Assembly (NCBI GenBank): GCA_035610835.1
Contig: CM069455.1
Coordinates: 49,064,868-49,128,867 of the forward strand
Length of the DNA: 64,000 nt
Source of the DNA: Ophiura sarsii
Lineage: Eukaryota > Echinodermata > Ophiuroidea > Amphilepidida > Ophiuridae
Direction of reading: 5' to 3'
The notes under the pieces are model-generated. The model was given only the letters and a program-made list of their open reading frames with translations, ran no database searches and had not been told where the DNA came from. Positions 36,188-48,337 of this stretch are shown one piece after another (positions within the stretch are counted from its first letter, which is position 1; each line of letters starts with the position of its first letter). The position numbers and the translations under genes are program-made.

Positions 36188-36455
36188 CCCTAACACTCCC
36201 GGTGGATTTTCCAACGAAATTTTGTTCAAGCAAAAAAAGCACACAACAAGAGGTGCCACGCCCCGGGTTTTGAACCTACGACCTCTCGGTTGACAGTCGA
36301 ACGCTCTACCAACTAAGCCACGGGGGAAGCTATGCTGGGCGAGTGTACTCGCCGAGCTATGTAGCCCGGGGCCATTATTTCACCCAAAAACCTCAGCGCC
36401 AGGTGGAACCGACAGGCTGGGAAATGGGATTTCATGGGATACGGGGCTGTTAGGG
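36188..36455. mobile_element. TTAA element with CCCTAAC ends and a tRNA-like core (268 bp)
   Basis: TTAA at 36184-36187 and 36456-36459, inside them CCCTAACA and TGTTAGGG. Canonical piggyBac ends begin CCCT after TTAA, so a piggyBac-like MITE is inferred. Unlike other MITEs here it carries a tRNA-like sequence (36257-36329, minus strand). Confidence 0.65.
36257..36329 (-). tRNA. tRNA-like pseudogene, apparent GTC (Asp) anticodon
   Basis: On the minus strand tggcttagttgg matches the A box TRGCNNAGYNGG exactly; ggttcaaaacc is a weakened B box. Acceptor TCCCCCG, a D-arm and an anticodon loop CTGTCAA can be drawn. The T stem is mispaired and seems two bases short, so it is probably not a working tRNA. 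Confidence 0.5.
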
Positions 36456-36572
36456 TTAAAGAGTTCCGTGTGTGAGTGTATGATATGATACAATCATGAA
36501 AATATGCGCTGACATCACCCCCGAAATTGAGGCGACATACAGAGTAGGCCTATAGCTCCATGCAGTGATGTA

Positions 36573-36804
36573 CACTGAGCCAAAAAAGAAACTTATACAA
36601 TTTTAACCGATCACCATAGGGTCAGTACACATTTCTCTTGTGTCATTGAAGCAAACAATTGGTTATTGACTGCCATTTGAAGCAATACATTGCATTAATA
36701 TTGTATCCAAATGTGGTACATTTTCATGCACAGAATTTTATTTGGTGATCTGTTAAAATTTTATAAGCTTTTTTTTTTTTATAAGTTTCTTTTTTGGCTC
36801 AGTG
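36573..36804. mobile_element. TA-flanked MITE with CACTGAGCCAAAAAAGAAAC ends (232 bp)
   Basis: Ends CACTGAGCCAAAAAAGAAAC and its complement, TA on both sides. Arms extend through ttataaaatttta-like text. 36805-37138 is without a gene. Confidence 0.85.
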
Positions 36805-37138
36805 TATCTGCCAGATTTCTGTTAAGAATTGAACTCTGAAATACTTCAAGCTTGTATGTAGGCTCAAAACAAAGTTATGTATTGGGTTTTTTAAGATGTA
36901 TATAGACTATCAATTTAACGCAGCTCTCTGTAAATAATTAGCATATCTTATTCATATAGCTATATCATCCATCACATGTTTTATGTAATTTTTGTATTAC
37001 TAAAATTTGAAATGGAATGATTTATCTGAAATATATGTTTCTGTGTGCCATTTAAACTTTGCCCAATTCTTTTTAAAAATTTGGGAAATAATGTAATGCT
37101 TTGGAAGCTTAACGCTTTCCACGCGGCTATTATTTTGT

Positions 37139-37768
37139 GAGTGCTGTAATTATTGAACTATTAATCAAATGTATATAAAGGTATACATTTTTGGAAAGGA
37201 AATGGATCAGAGAATCCAAATTTGGCGTCAATTTTGACCAAAAAAGTAGATTTTTTGAGAAAATCACAAAATTCACTTTTTTGACCCAAATTTTTTTGAA
37301 CAAAGCTAACAAAAAATAATTTTGTGTAAAAAATGGCCAAATCACTTTAAAATGATGTTAAGACACTAATGAAGGGACGATTTTTTTTTTTTTAACCTAA
37401 TCTATTATTTTTGAAAATTTTGACCAAAAAGTGCCAAAAAACGTGAAAAAATGGATTTTTAATTTTTTTTAACACTTTTTTGTCAAAATTTCAAAAAATA
37501 TTGGATTAGATTTAAAAAAAAAAAAATCGTCCCTCCAGTAGTGTCTTAACATCAGCATCAAGTGATTTGGGCATTTTTAACTCAAAATTATGTTTGTTAG
37601 CTTTGTTCAAAAAAATTGGGTCAAAAAAGTGATTTTTTTGTGATTTTCTCAAAAAATCAACATTTTTGGTCAAAATTAATGCCAAATTTGGATTCTCTGA
37701 TCCATTTCCCTTCCAAAAAGGTATACTTTTATATACATTTGAGTCATGGTTCAATAATTACAGCACCA
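37139..37768. repeat. Large palindrome (~630 bp)
   Basis: Left arm gtgctgtaattattgaac and right arm gttcaataattacagcac; the arms stay complementary inward to a cgatttttttt/aaaaaatcg centre near 37380-37530. A partial relative is at about 4285-4360. No target duplication identified. Confidence 0.8.
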
Positions 37769-38044
37769 ACAAACTTCAACAAAAAACTTCCTTAAGTCCC
37801 CCCTTAAGCAAGTTTAACTTATACTGTTTAAACAATGAATTTAATGTTTTGTTTCTGCACATACGGTATAAATATAAGCGAAAACTAAATAAAAAATAGA
37901 GAAACCAGAATCCGTCTTTATAGCTTTTGTCAATGATGTTTACCCTAGTGTACGCTTGGTATACCTCTGTCATGTCCACAGAAATCCTACAGCTTATGGA
38001 CATGTCAAATATTTCCATCTACCATCGCTGTGAAATGTGTTATA

Positions 38045-38697
38045 CAGGGTGAGTCAAAAAAACAGCAACAGTGGAAAGAAGCCATCTTTTTTTAAAAACT
38101 AAGTCGAAGTTTGAAAATGTTTAAACGTTATATGAATACCCTACTTGTTACTAACTTTGTGTGAAAAAATGAAGTCAATATCATTTTTCGTTTGCCTTTG
38201 GTGAACCTTTTTACCCGGGCACCAATTTCACACGTTTGTCCACGAGATACCCAAAACATGCATAACATTGCAAAATGTGTCTCCCGTTCAAATTCGGAAA
38301 CTTGAGTACATTCGTGATGTAATTTGAATTTAATGCATCCTTTTCTGTTTACATGTGAGTTAACATAATCAATTTACCTCGCCCATGCTATGAATTGCTT
38401 ATAATGTTCTAAATTTGGACCAAAACTGAACCTTTTCCAATTTCTTGTTGGCGGGATATTCAAATATGAAAATGCAATGTGTGCAATTTCAATTGAAAAT
38501 CACTGTTTTCGTGGACAAACACATAAATTGAAGTGTGCGGCAAAGACAAACGGAAAATGCGATCAACTCCATTTTTTCACACAAAGTTAGGAGCAAATTG
38601 TCATTCTTGCCACGTTTAAAAAGTTTCAAAATTCAACATATAGTTTTGAAAACAAAATGGATTCTTTCCACTAGTGCAGTTATTTTGACTCACCCTG
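38045..38697. mobile_element. CAGGGTGAGTC MITE, full copy (653 bp)
   Basis: TA flanks, inverted ends as in 31845-32509. It abuts the left side of the retroelement fragment beginning near 38796. Confidence 0.85.
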
Positions 38698-38795
38698 TAT
38701 ACTAACTATTCTTAAAACAGCTAAAAAGATTAAGTAATTCTCATTGGTTCTCAGAGTCAGAGAAATCGGTGATGTACATTATATATATATAGCAA

Positions 38796-40036
38796 GTTGA
38801 CCACCTGGACATTACTCTTGACCTTAACTCCTGCCTTCATAAACCCGATGCAGAAAGCCAAATGACAGCCCTTTGTATGTTCACGCTGAATCCAACCACC
38901 CTCCCACCATCATTAAAGGCATATTATGTGATCTTTTCCAGAGAGCGCCCTCTATTCATTATTTTTTTTAGAAAGTAGATTTTCTTGCAGATTTACATTT
39001 CTGATCATAAATCATACATACATTCCAAGTTACAGAGCGATACGATTCCTAATTACCTCAAAATCATGGTTTTCGAGGGAATTTAGAGTGAAAATATAAA
39101 CTGTCGGTGTTATCCGACAGTTTATTTTCACTCTAAAACCATGATTTTGAAGTAATTAAGAATCGTATCGCCCTGTAACTTGGAATGTATGTACGATTTA
39201 TGATCAGAAATGTAAATCTGCAAGAAAATCTTCTTTCAATTTTTTTTCTCGATGTTCAGGGCGTTCCCTGGAAAGATCACATAATATACCTTTAAGCACA
39301 TCCCATCATCCATAGGAAATAGAATCTCAAATCCATCTTCCAACGAGAGTGTGTTCAAGAAGGCAGAAGAAGAAAACCCGATCTAGGAACATAGTGGTGC
39401 AATCCACCTAGCAAAGACGTTGAAACCAAAGTTGGAAGAACCTTAAGGTTAATAAACAAACACTTCCCACCGGGACATGTATTGAGCAAAATATTTAACA
39501 AAAACACAGTTATAGCTGCATGCCAAACATGAGAAACTAGATCAAAGCGCACATAACAATATCACTCCAGAAAAATCAACCAAGAAAAAGCAGAACCCAC
39601 GAAATCTTGCAATTGCAGAAACAAAAACATGCCCTCTACGAGAGAACTGCCTTAGCTCCGCGGGCAACGGTGTCAGCAGAACACAGAAGCAACCTACATA
39701 GGCTGAGTGGTTAAATCAAGACCAGGTTCAATAACCACACCAAAAGCTTTCGTCACGAAAAATATTCAACCGACACAGAACTCTCAAAACACATGGACAC
39801 TAAAAGGCAAAATTAGAACTTCACCATAAAATGGGAAATTATCAAAGCATCGAACACTATTATGAAACCATCCGGGTTATGCAACCTTGTGCTTGGAGGA
39901 TAACATCGAATCAATATGAAACTCAACGGTACTCTCAACAAGAAATCCGAACTAATTTCAACCAAACTTGTCGCCATAGAAGAAAATCACCAATCCGTGC
40001 GAAGAAGAAGAAAACAGAACAGCTGGCTGATGAGCG
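38796..40036 (+). pseudogene. Decayed retroelement ORF, C-terminal part with GIY-YIG-like region
   Basis: Broken reading frames hold VDHLDITLDLN, then (after skipping the MITE at 38917-39291) HPPTIIKHIPSSIGNRIS, and later RFNNHTKSFRHEKYSTDTEL. From memory these resemble the C-terminal region of reverse-transcriptase proteins common in marine invertebrates, with a GIY-YIG nuclease-like tail as in Penelope-like elements. Many stops and shifts; no reverse-transcriptase core is present here. Family assignment needs a search. Confidence 0.55.
38917..39291. mobile_element. TTAA MITE with AGG(C/T)ATATTATGTGATC ends (375 bp)
   Basis: TTAA at 38913-38916 and 39292-39295; arms are complementary over most of their length (tggaatgtatgtac, ctgatcataaatc). 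It splits the retroelement reading frame; dropping it with one TTAA restores the frame. A second copy is cut by the assembly gap at 42470-42652. Confidence 0.85.
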
Positions 40037-40051
40037 CCGTAAAAAACGGAC

Positions 40052-40582
40052 GTGAAACCCAGGGTCAATGATTATATTATGATGCAGGCAATCTCCCTGT
40101 GCTGTTTCGCAGCCTATTTCTTCGCAGACGACGATGGCGACGCGATTTCATCGTTCCAATATGGCAACGGGAGTGCACCATTTTATAAGATTTTGAGCAG
40201 TCATCGCCCGGTTAACGATGAAAATAATTTTAAAAATAGCATTTACAATTGAGTTTGTTAGCCAACTCAAACGGTTTTGGATTTGAAAAAAATTCTTCTA
40301 ATTATGATGATTTTTTTCAAAATGATAAGATTAACATTCGCGATTACGTGTTATTCCAATACGAATTCAACATTTAAGATTCGCGTGGCCATCGCCGTCT
40401 GTTTCCTCGCGTATAATGTTAACGCCACCTACGATATAAGCAATCTAATGACTATTCGTATTGAACTGATCAAGAGAGGGCAGAATACAACAACCAAGAG
40501 CAGTCCAGACGACGATGGTTACGCGAATCCTAAATTAATTATTGATATTCATGAGGTGATTTACTACGGCGATTTTACATAG
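40052..40582 (+). other. Two unassigned ORFs (40052-40252, 40277-40582)
   Basis: Adjacent ORFs of 66 and 101 codons, both with hydrophobic segments (SLCCFAAYFFA; ILLIMMIFF) and a shared DDDG/SxxDDDG motif. No family recognised; no splice or promoter evidence. They may be remnants of the retroelement or chance. Confidence 0.2.
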
Positions 40583-40597
40583 GAATTCTGACTTGCT

Positions 40598-40910
40598 CGA
40601 TAGTGTGTGTTCTAGCGGATAGATGGCAGGTCTCACGATACAAAGGTTGGGAGTTCGAGCCCCGCTACGGACAACATGTTTGTATCCTTAGGCAAGGTAC
40701 TTAGTCTCAATTGCCTCGTGGTTCAGAAGTCACGTAGAAATGGTGGTCTCGTGCATCAGAAGAACAACATCCGAGCACGTTAAAGGTCACAGACTCCTTC
40801 GTAAAGAATAGGGGATCATCCCGGTCTGTGTACACAAAAACTCATGTCCCTAGGTTTCAGGGGCACTGTACCGTTAATGCCCGAGGTAGGCGCTGTGTAC
40901 AGTATAACAG
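40598..40910 (+). mobile_element. tRNA-derived SINE-like sequence
   Basis: Contains gttgggagttcgagcccc (a good B box) about 60 bp from a weak A-box-like tagcggatagatgg, then ggcaaggtacttagtctcaattgcctc, which resembles a conserved central SINE block known from several invertebrates. The tail has acgttaaaggtcac. Family not named. Confidence 0.5.
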
Positions 40911-41960
40911 TATGTATGTAGTATAATTATGTAGATAAAATCATGAATTGTAATGCTTTTGAATCACGAATCGTAATATAAATAGGAAACATGAATGTAT
41001 TGGTATAAAATGCACAATGAACACATTGAAACGGTGATGGGTTTGATGGTCAACTCTCATGAAAATAGTGCAAATGAGATTTCAGAAGTTGAAGAAAAAA
41101 ATTGTCTCCAATTTTATTTATTACGCTATTTTTTAATAGTAGATAGGTACTGGATACTAGATTTAAACTTGTGTGAACAACACTCATTACATTTTTGTAC
41201 AATATAACGTTGAATTCAAATTATAATAACACTTTTTTGCAGATTTTGTTCCATGTTTATTACGTTATCTACTGCCTATCAGCTCTAAATCAAAACGAGT
41301 TTACAAACTGTGATGCCAAGAACACAAAATTGTAGTTACGAAAGCATACTTCTATCAATTACAGGTTACAGCGAACAAAATGCAATGTAATTTTGTAAAT
41401 TGCAAGCATTATGAATCGTTTTTGGTCTTCATTTTACTGTATGAACCTCAACTTTAAATCTAAAAAATGCACGGTTTTCCAAAATGAATATCTTTGTGCA
41501 AAGTATAAAATATATCTTTAATCGTATCTTTTTCCAATCGTTATAGGCCCTAATGTGTTTTTAAAAGTTAGCTCAGAAACAATAATATTATGCTTTACTA
41601 ATAACGCTGGCATTGGTACTCTGACTTTATGGGGTGGGTAACGTAATAAACATATACAAACACATGTAAACACATATATTCTTGCGGCGTCGTTGTTCTA
41701 CTTAAAATAATACTATCGTCCGCATTTATGCCATACAATTTAACACGGGTACGGTCTAAAAACAATACCTTTATTCTCTAAGTAAAAAGCTGTATACACA
41801 CTTGTAAATTACACCAGAATGCAATTTCAACGACGAGGATGGATAACGTAATAAACATAGTCGCAAAACTGTTTGGTGCATAATTTTCAAACGCTTTGTT
41901 TTACATCACCATACATTTATTTTATATTCAATCTTCTTTTGCAACGAAAAAACCACAAAA
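40911..41960. other. No gene recognised
   Basis: AT-rich. The motif gtttattacgttatc (41256) and its complement gataacgtaataaac (41639, 41845) recur, suggesting remnants of an inverted-repeat element. A lone unit related to the 25738-26660 array is at 41692-41795. Confidence 0.4.
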
Positions 41961-42009
<49 letters not shown>

Positions 42010-42037
42010 GGGGGGGGGGGGGGGGGGGGGGGGGGGG
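41961..42037. repeat. Poly-G tract (48 G, T, 28 G)
   Basis: Uninterrupted G 41961-42008, T at 42009, G 42010-42037. Capable of forming G-quadruplexes; the true length in the genome is uncertain because such tracts assemble badly. Long glycine or proline ORFs across it are artefacts. Other G/C runs occur near 4040, 4707, 8165, 13190, 13527, 13982, 24232, 60689 and 61810. Confidence 0.95.
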
Positions 42038-42469
42038 TAGGGTCAAAAAAAATTCGCACGGTCACAAAATTTCGCACAGTCACCATTTTCGCACGGCCAC
42101 AACATTTGAGTAACCGGCCCTGAGAGGCCCAAAACCAGCGGTCCATGTGGCGATCGCCACAACGCCACAGTGGCCAGTCCGCCCCTGCATCTGGCAACAA
42201 CTGCAAACAGCGTCATAAGTCGTCAAGATCGCCACTACCAAAAGAGTTGACAAAGGATACAGATGTATCCAAAACGTGTGAGTGCCTTTACACTGGATAA
42301 GTAAAATGAACATTCCATACCAGATTCTAATCATGCTAATTAACGATCCTTATACGCATTTATTTGATAATATGGTAAATATGCCTCACGCTCGCGTCTC
42401 ATCATTCAAACGAGGCAGTTCAATGAAAGACTATTTGTTTTTGCATGACTTTTATGTGATAGGTCTTAA

Positions 42470-42652
42470 AGGTATATTATGTGATCTTTCCAGGGAACGC
42501 CCTCAACATCGAAAAAAAAATTGAAAGAAGATTTTCTTGCAGATTTACATTTCTGATCATAAATCAGTACATACATTCCAAGTTACAGAGCGATACGATT
42601 CCTAATTACCTCAAAATCATGGTTTTAGAGTGAAATTAGATGAAAAATATAA
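42470..42652. mobile_element. TTAA MITE, left half of second AGGTATATTATGTG copy, cut by gap
   Basis: TTAA at 42466-42469 followed by aggtatattatgtgatc and the same arm as 38917-39291; the sequence runs into N. No right arm is found after 42752. Confidence 0.8.
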
Positions 42653-42752
42653 NNNNNNNNNNNNNNNNNNNNNNNNNNNNNNNNNNNNNNNNNNNNNNNN
42701 NNNNNNNNNNNNNNNNNNNNNNNNNNNNNNNNNNNNNNNNNNNNNNNNNNNN
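42653..42752. other. Assembly gap (100 N)
   Basis: One hundred N, probably a nominal gap size. It starts where a palindromic MITE should fold back. The next 600 bp (42753-43364) hold no recognised gene. Confidence 1.
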
Positions 42753-43364
42753 AAAAACTACGGGAGTAATTTAACTGAAATAAAACATAAAGAGATACGC
42801 ATGGGAGTGCAGGGGGATACTGTCGGACGTAAAATGCTCGTCGCGGCTGTACGAGCATTTTTGAATCGACGTTTTCTTGTACAAAGAGGGCTGATTTTTC
42901 TGAAAATCATGTTTTTTGCACCTACGCAATAATTGGGCATATTATATTATTAAACTACCATCTGAAACTGTTTACCTTAAATTCGCCGTCTATCATGTAA
43001 AAGTTCACGAGTTGATAAATATCAGCATCACTCACCACATCTTGCTTCAACCACTGTGCTTCAACCAAATTTCAATCTAGCGCGATTAATTAACCGTTTT
43101 CCAATAAATCATTACACGTCACACGTCAGGGTTCCTACGCGACGTACCGTATCTATTTAAAACAATTCTTTTTTTCCAAATTTCATTTTTCTCGGCAATC
43201 TCTCAATGCCCTTTTAAATTTGGGAATATATTAAATGCACCGTACAGTATGCAACCACATGTATATTAATAGTGAACACTAAATGGACAATTTGAGCTGA
43301 ACTTATCGGATCACCCACCTTGAAATTGATAAAACATTCTTGATAGGTCCATTGATAATAAAGA

Positions 43365-43640
43365 GCGTGATGGACAAGTAGGTTTTTCTCTTGAAGCTAC
43401 CGTATGTGTGTTTCGGACGGTCGATTAACACACAGAAACACACAAAACCTATGTAGCCATGAAATAAAACTTCTCAACAAAACGTCATTTTCGTTCCCAG
43501 ACGCGTTAAATATGTTGGGATCGATTTCAAAATAATGTGCTATTGTCCGTCCGCGCTCATGGGTTCGAGTTTAGGTGTGAAATAGGTGTCTATACAATTC
43601 ATAAATTGCGTTACATCTATCGCATCGGAAAATGCGTGTA
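43365..43640. repeat. Older dispersed repeat, unoccupied copy
   Basis: Matches 11870-12117 joined to 12857-12900 (gctattgtccgtccgc, acatctatcgcatcgg), without the 739 bp MITE. A hairpin follows at 43817-43889 (gacacggtgaaagt / actttcaccgtgtc). Confidence 0.75.
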
Positions 43641-44163
43641 TTTAATCAAAGATTTTCTAATGCAGGGATGCTATTGAAATGTCGTTAAGAACTGATACTA
43701 TGTGTGTTTCATAGCACCTGTATGTTTGACAAGAGCGGTGATTAGTATTGGCATTGGTAGGTAGTCTCTTGCGACAAAAGCATGGCCCTTTGTGAAACAA
43801 AAATTACGTTAAAAAGAAATGACACGGTGAAAGTGTAAATGCTACTAACAATTTCAACATATTCATTACCATATACTTTCACCGTGTCCGATTGACGTAA
43901 CTATATGTTTGTGATAATTGAACATAACTTCTCCACCTAGTGTTTTTATAGAATTAAACTCAAACCAAAGCCCCACCAATGCGCACATGGATAATGCGTG
44001 GATAATGTTTAGATATATACTGATATATGCACTCGTTCAGGGAACAGAGAGAATATTTATTGATGACTTGGTGTGGAGTTATTTCATGACAGGGCTAAAT
44101 AATACACGGTCTTTATCTTGGTCAGAAACACACATAATTTTGATCAAACGACTTGGTGCACAT

Positions 44164-45600
44164 AAGTAGGGGAGAGCGGGTAGTGTTCGCCCCATTTTCA
44201 TTTGAAGAGGTCTAGAGACGCCAATTTTAAAGATTGAATGGACCTATTGATATCATGTGAACGATTGATATCTTGACTACATACGACCATGATTGCAGTA
44301 CTCTAGGCCTCACTGTAAAGGCAAGAGTAAATAATAGAGAAAGGTGTGAAAGGGCGAACTTGCCCGACGCCGGGATACATGTCTTGATATAGGGCAATTT
44401 AGTTTTGCTAATAAATCTTAAGAAAATAGCCGCACAAATTATGATTTTAATTTTTTTAATTTTCATGAGTTCACAACATTGGTCTAGCTAAAAAAGAAAT
44501 TGAAGCATGTTGGACAACGGAATTAAGATAAAACACGAACAAAGAAATTTGATTTTTGTTTCAAATGTTCATGCGTTCAAAATATTGGGAAGCAAGAAAC
44601 GAAGTTGAAGCATGGTTGGACAACGGAATTAAGAAAATAAAAGGAATAAAAAAATGGTTTTCTAATTTATATGCATTCACAAGCATATTTGGATATCAGT
44701 CTTAATCATGTAAGCGCTAATTTCAATGAAGTCGAACGATTTGTTTTCCGCACTTTGTAAAATCACATTTACTTTTCATTCAATTAGATTACAAACGACC
44801 TTATTTTAAATGTCGATGTCTTCCTCACAGTGTAATACTACATATACTTTTTATTCATTTAGATTATAAAACTAGATACCACAAACGATACTTCACTAAA
44901 AAATGAAATGCCTTCAAAAAACCCGCACATATCATCGTTTTCCACACATTTGGATCTAGTTAAAAAATGTTAACTCTCTTATCTTTAAAAAAAATCTTTG
45001 TTTTCCGCAAACTGCAATAGCCCTATTACATTTACTTTCCGACGCCGGGGTAGGTTCGCCCGTAGACCGGCCGGGGTAAGTTCGCCCTAGGCTCAGAATT
45101 AGGCTACACAAAGGACCATAGTATCCAATGCATATAGATTCGTTATTCATCGTTATTTTATTCCAACATGAAAATTAGATGTACAAAATATAGAGGTGGG
45201 GCACTTTTGCGGAACATACTCAGAATTTAAAAGTCATAAGAAATACCACATTTTGAAATATTCTCTTTTAATATGTGACTCCATTCCTGATAACTATTTT
45301 CATAATTACAATTATCCTGTAAGAGGAAAATTACAATTTTGAAAGTATGTAAAATCAACTATATACATCCCTATTGGCGAACCTGCCCCATCATCATAGG
45401 GCGTATGTGCCCCATAGCGTAATAAGTGCATTGACCTATACCACACATCCCTATTGGCGAACCTGCCCCATCATCATAGGGCGTATGTGCCCCATAGCGC
45501 AATAAGTGCATTGACCTATACCACAGATGTCCCACATACATTGATGGGTTGTTAACTGCATCAAATCCATAATCAATCCCATACATGATAATTTACATTA
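44164..45600. repeat. Repeat-rich stretch with GGCGAACxTGCCC motifs and a 78 bp tandem duplication
   Basis: Motifs of the type gttcgcccc / gggcgaacttgccc recur at 44190, 44354, 45050, 45080 and 45375. Units 45366-45443 and 45444-45521 are a nearly perfect tandem pair. Likely remnant of an inverted-repeat element; no coding blocks. Confidence 0.5.
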
Positions 45601-45849
45601 AAGCCTTCTCTACTATATCTTTGGATAAAAACCAATATGAAACCATTTCCTACTTTAATGGTAGACTATCGTCCTATTGTAGTTGTAACTGTCTTTTTCT
45701 TCAAATACTTGTAATAACATACTATGTGTCATAAGTAGACAGTTATATGGAGAGATATTATCATAGCAAATCGGTAGATATTTTCCTGCACTGTAACGGT
45801 TTATACTCTGAAATATGCTTAATTAACTGGACCACTGTGTACACATACT

Positions 45850-46497
45850 AAAGGGGTCAAAAAAAGTAAGTCCCCCCCTAAAATTAGATTACTTTTGTTT
45901 ACATAACTTCACACACAATTAAACGTTTTGAAAACTTGAAACAATTATGAAACGAGAAAACGCTTGGCTACCAATGGAAATAAATAGAAAAAATGGTTCG
46001 TTTAAGAACCCTTTTTTGTCCCGCGGGGAGCACCTTTTGGCCTAAAAGGTTCTAAAAAGAACCTTAGAATGGTTCTTTGAAGAACTTTCAAATTTTAAAT
46101 AAGACATAAAGGTATATTTACTTTTTTGTTTTTATGTAATATGCAAATTCAAGAGAAATGTAAACAAATTTAGTCCTTTTCAACTGTTAAAAATCATTTC
46201 TTCTTGGCTAAAAACATTTTTTACCGTTTTACCAAGAACCATTGAGGGTTCTCCATAATTTTTCCCCAAAAGGTTCTTGAAGCTTGAGGAACCATTTTCT
46301 TGGCTAAAGAACCCTTTTAGAACCTTTTTTGGTTCTAAAAGGAACCCAATGAAATTTCTATAGGCCAAAAGGTGCTCCCCGCGGGACAAAAAAGGGTTCT
46401 TAAACGAACCATTTTTTCTAAGAGTGTAATTGTGTGTGAAGTTATGTAAACAAAAGTAATCTAATTTTAGGGGGGACTTACTTTTTTTGACCCCTTT
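45850..46497. mobile_element. Inverted-repeat element with AAAGGGGTCAAAAAAAGTAAG ends (648 bp)
   Basis: Outer arms of about 80 bp (aaaggggtcaaaaaaagtaag ... cacacacaatt) are complementary. A second, inner pair (aatggttcgtttaagaaccc / gggttcttaaacgaaccatt) surrounds ggttct/agaacc repeats. Possibly two nested elements. Confidence 0.75.
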
Positions 46498-48335
46498 ATT
46501 TAGAAATACACATAGAGCATTTCCATTTTAGAAAATATTAACATGTTATTGTTAATTGCACATGTTGCATATGTTCAACAAGTGTATTTAGAAAGAATTG
46601 TAATACGTTGCTCATCATTACATTTTGCCGTATTAGTAACCATGTATACCAAACATGATAGTCATATTGGAAATATAACAGACACTTATTTACTTTACAT
46701 GTCATGCATGTCGTCTTTACAAAGTGTCACATTGGAACAGTGGAAATTGATTATAGGGGAGAGAAAATATTAATGATCACATCGCATTTACTCAATCAAA
46801 ATAGGTTATTATCATGGTACCAATGGATATTGTAAAAGAGCCTGCACCACTTGGATTGATGGAGCTCATTTCTGTCTCTGATTGCCAAGAGGATGTTTTA
46901 GATGAGCAATTTAATTAACTAAATTGTGTGTCGTCATTATTATGAAATTCATAGCACATACACAGCCAATCCAGAATTCCACAAATTTCACTTATTGTAC
47001 AGCTTCAGAATGCTGTAAATTTGACATCGTAAATAACCTGATTAATTACAGCACTGTAATTATTACCCAACGGGGGGTGTGTGTGTGTTTAGTAGATGAT
47101 TGTCTAAGTCGGGGTGAGTGAGAGGTGTCCTACTGTGAAAGTGGTGTGTATCTGGTGTGTAGGGTAGAGCTCTGCCACATAGATCATCACTAAAATAGTC
47201 ACTGTCGATGAGCGCTATTAATTCCTTATAGCACTCGGCAGCTACGCTGCCTCGTGCTATAAGTCATACGAAGGCCCAAAACCCCTAAAATGATTTCAAT
47301 TGACTTTACTCAGGCCATACCCAATACCCGGAAACCAATAACTATAGTATAATATAATGGTGAGGTATATTAGCCAAACAGTCATAATCGTACCGGATCT
47401 CGAGAGATTCATCCCATGAAGTAGTAAAATATAATGTTGAATAGTTTATATGGTATGGTGAGGTTATGGTTTATCATGTTTATCGTTGGGTAGTGTTTAT
47501 AATGGTGTGTTGATTATTTTTTGAGTCTGGAGTTTGGAGTTCGGGGTTTTGTGTTTCGAGTTTCGAAATGACAAAATTGGTATAATGGCAAACTTTGCTG
47601 ATTAATATTCCGAAATCGCATATGCAATGATATTTCGAATACACATTTTGATTGATCGGGTAAAATTCACTCATGTGTGGCGTGTCTTTGCCATGTTTGC
47701 AGTATAATCACTCTAATATTTATACTATACGGGCAAATGTGGTAGACGGAATACTGATATTAAAACGATTAATGAGTAATGGGAGCTATTTGGTCCGGGA
47801 TGGGTGATAGACAATACATGTTTGTGGAGACAAAAATGCATGGTAGTCATGGGATTTATAGTGACAATGGAATGCCATTGACAACATACATGTAGGTAGG
47901 TGACAAGATCACATAAAAATCACTAGCATGACAACAAGAGCCATATTCACCCACATTTGGGAACGTCAAGTTATTAAATTAGAATACGATTGAACCAGCG
48001 CGTGCGCAATACTTGCAATCAAGCATGTCGCAGTTTAATCACGCTATACCGAAAACTACTCCTAAATTTTCGTGTCAAGAACTCACGCATGGTTAATTCA
48101 ATTACAGGTATGGATAACGTTGTCGCACCTAGAAATAAAAATCGGCAAGACGCCAAACCTACACCGCTCTGCCTTTTGTAATGTGGTTTCCCTTGTATAG
48201 CTCATAGCTAAATATGCTAAAAGGAATTTTAAAAAGCTTATTGTTGCATGCATGATTTATTCAGATTATACAATTAGATCGTATGGTTTTGAAGGGAATT
48301 CATTTATACAAATCTTGTTTTCAAATCATTGAATA
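46498..48335. other. No gene recognised
   Basis: Only short ORFs. A small hairpin, cttatagcactcggcagc / gctgcctcgtgctataag, is at 47231-47271. 47900-48180 has an ORF (47990-48181) with no recognisable domain. Confidence 0.4.
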
Positions 48336-48337
48336 TA

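Noticed and set aside
36257..36329. Functional tRNA-Asp gene
   Set aside because: T stem is mispaired and appears short, and the sequence sits inside a TTAA-flanked element.
41896..42206. ORFs rich in glycine or proline
   Set aside because: Translation of the poly-G tract; not a protein.
43918..44169. 83-codon ORF
   Set aside because: Part of it overlaps text shared with the dispersed repeat family at 11870 and 56880 (tgacagggc...cagaaacacacata), so it is repeat-derived.
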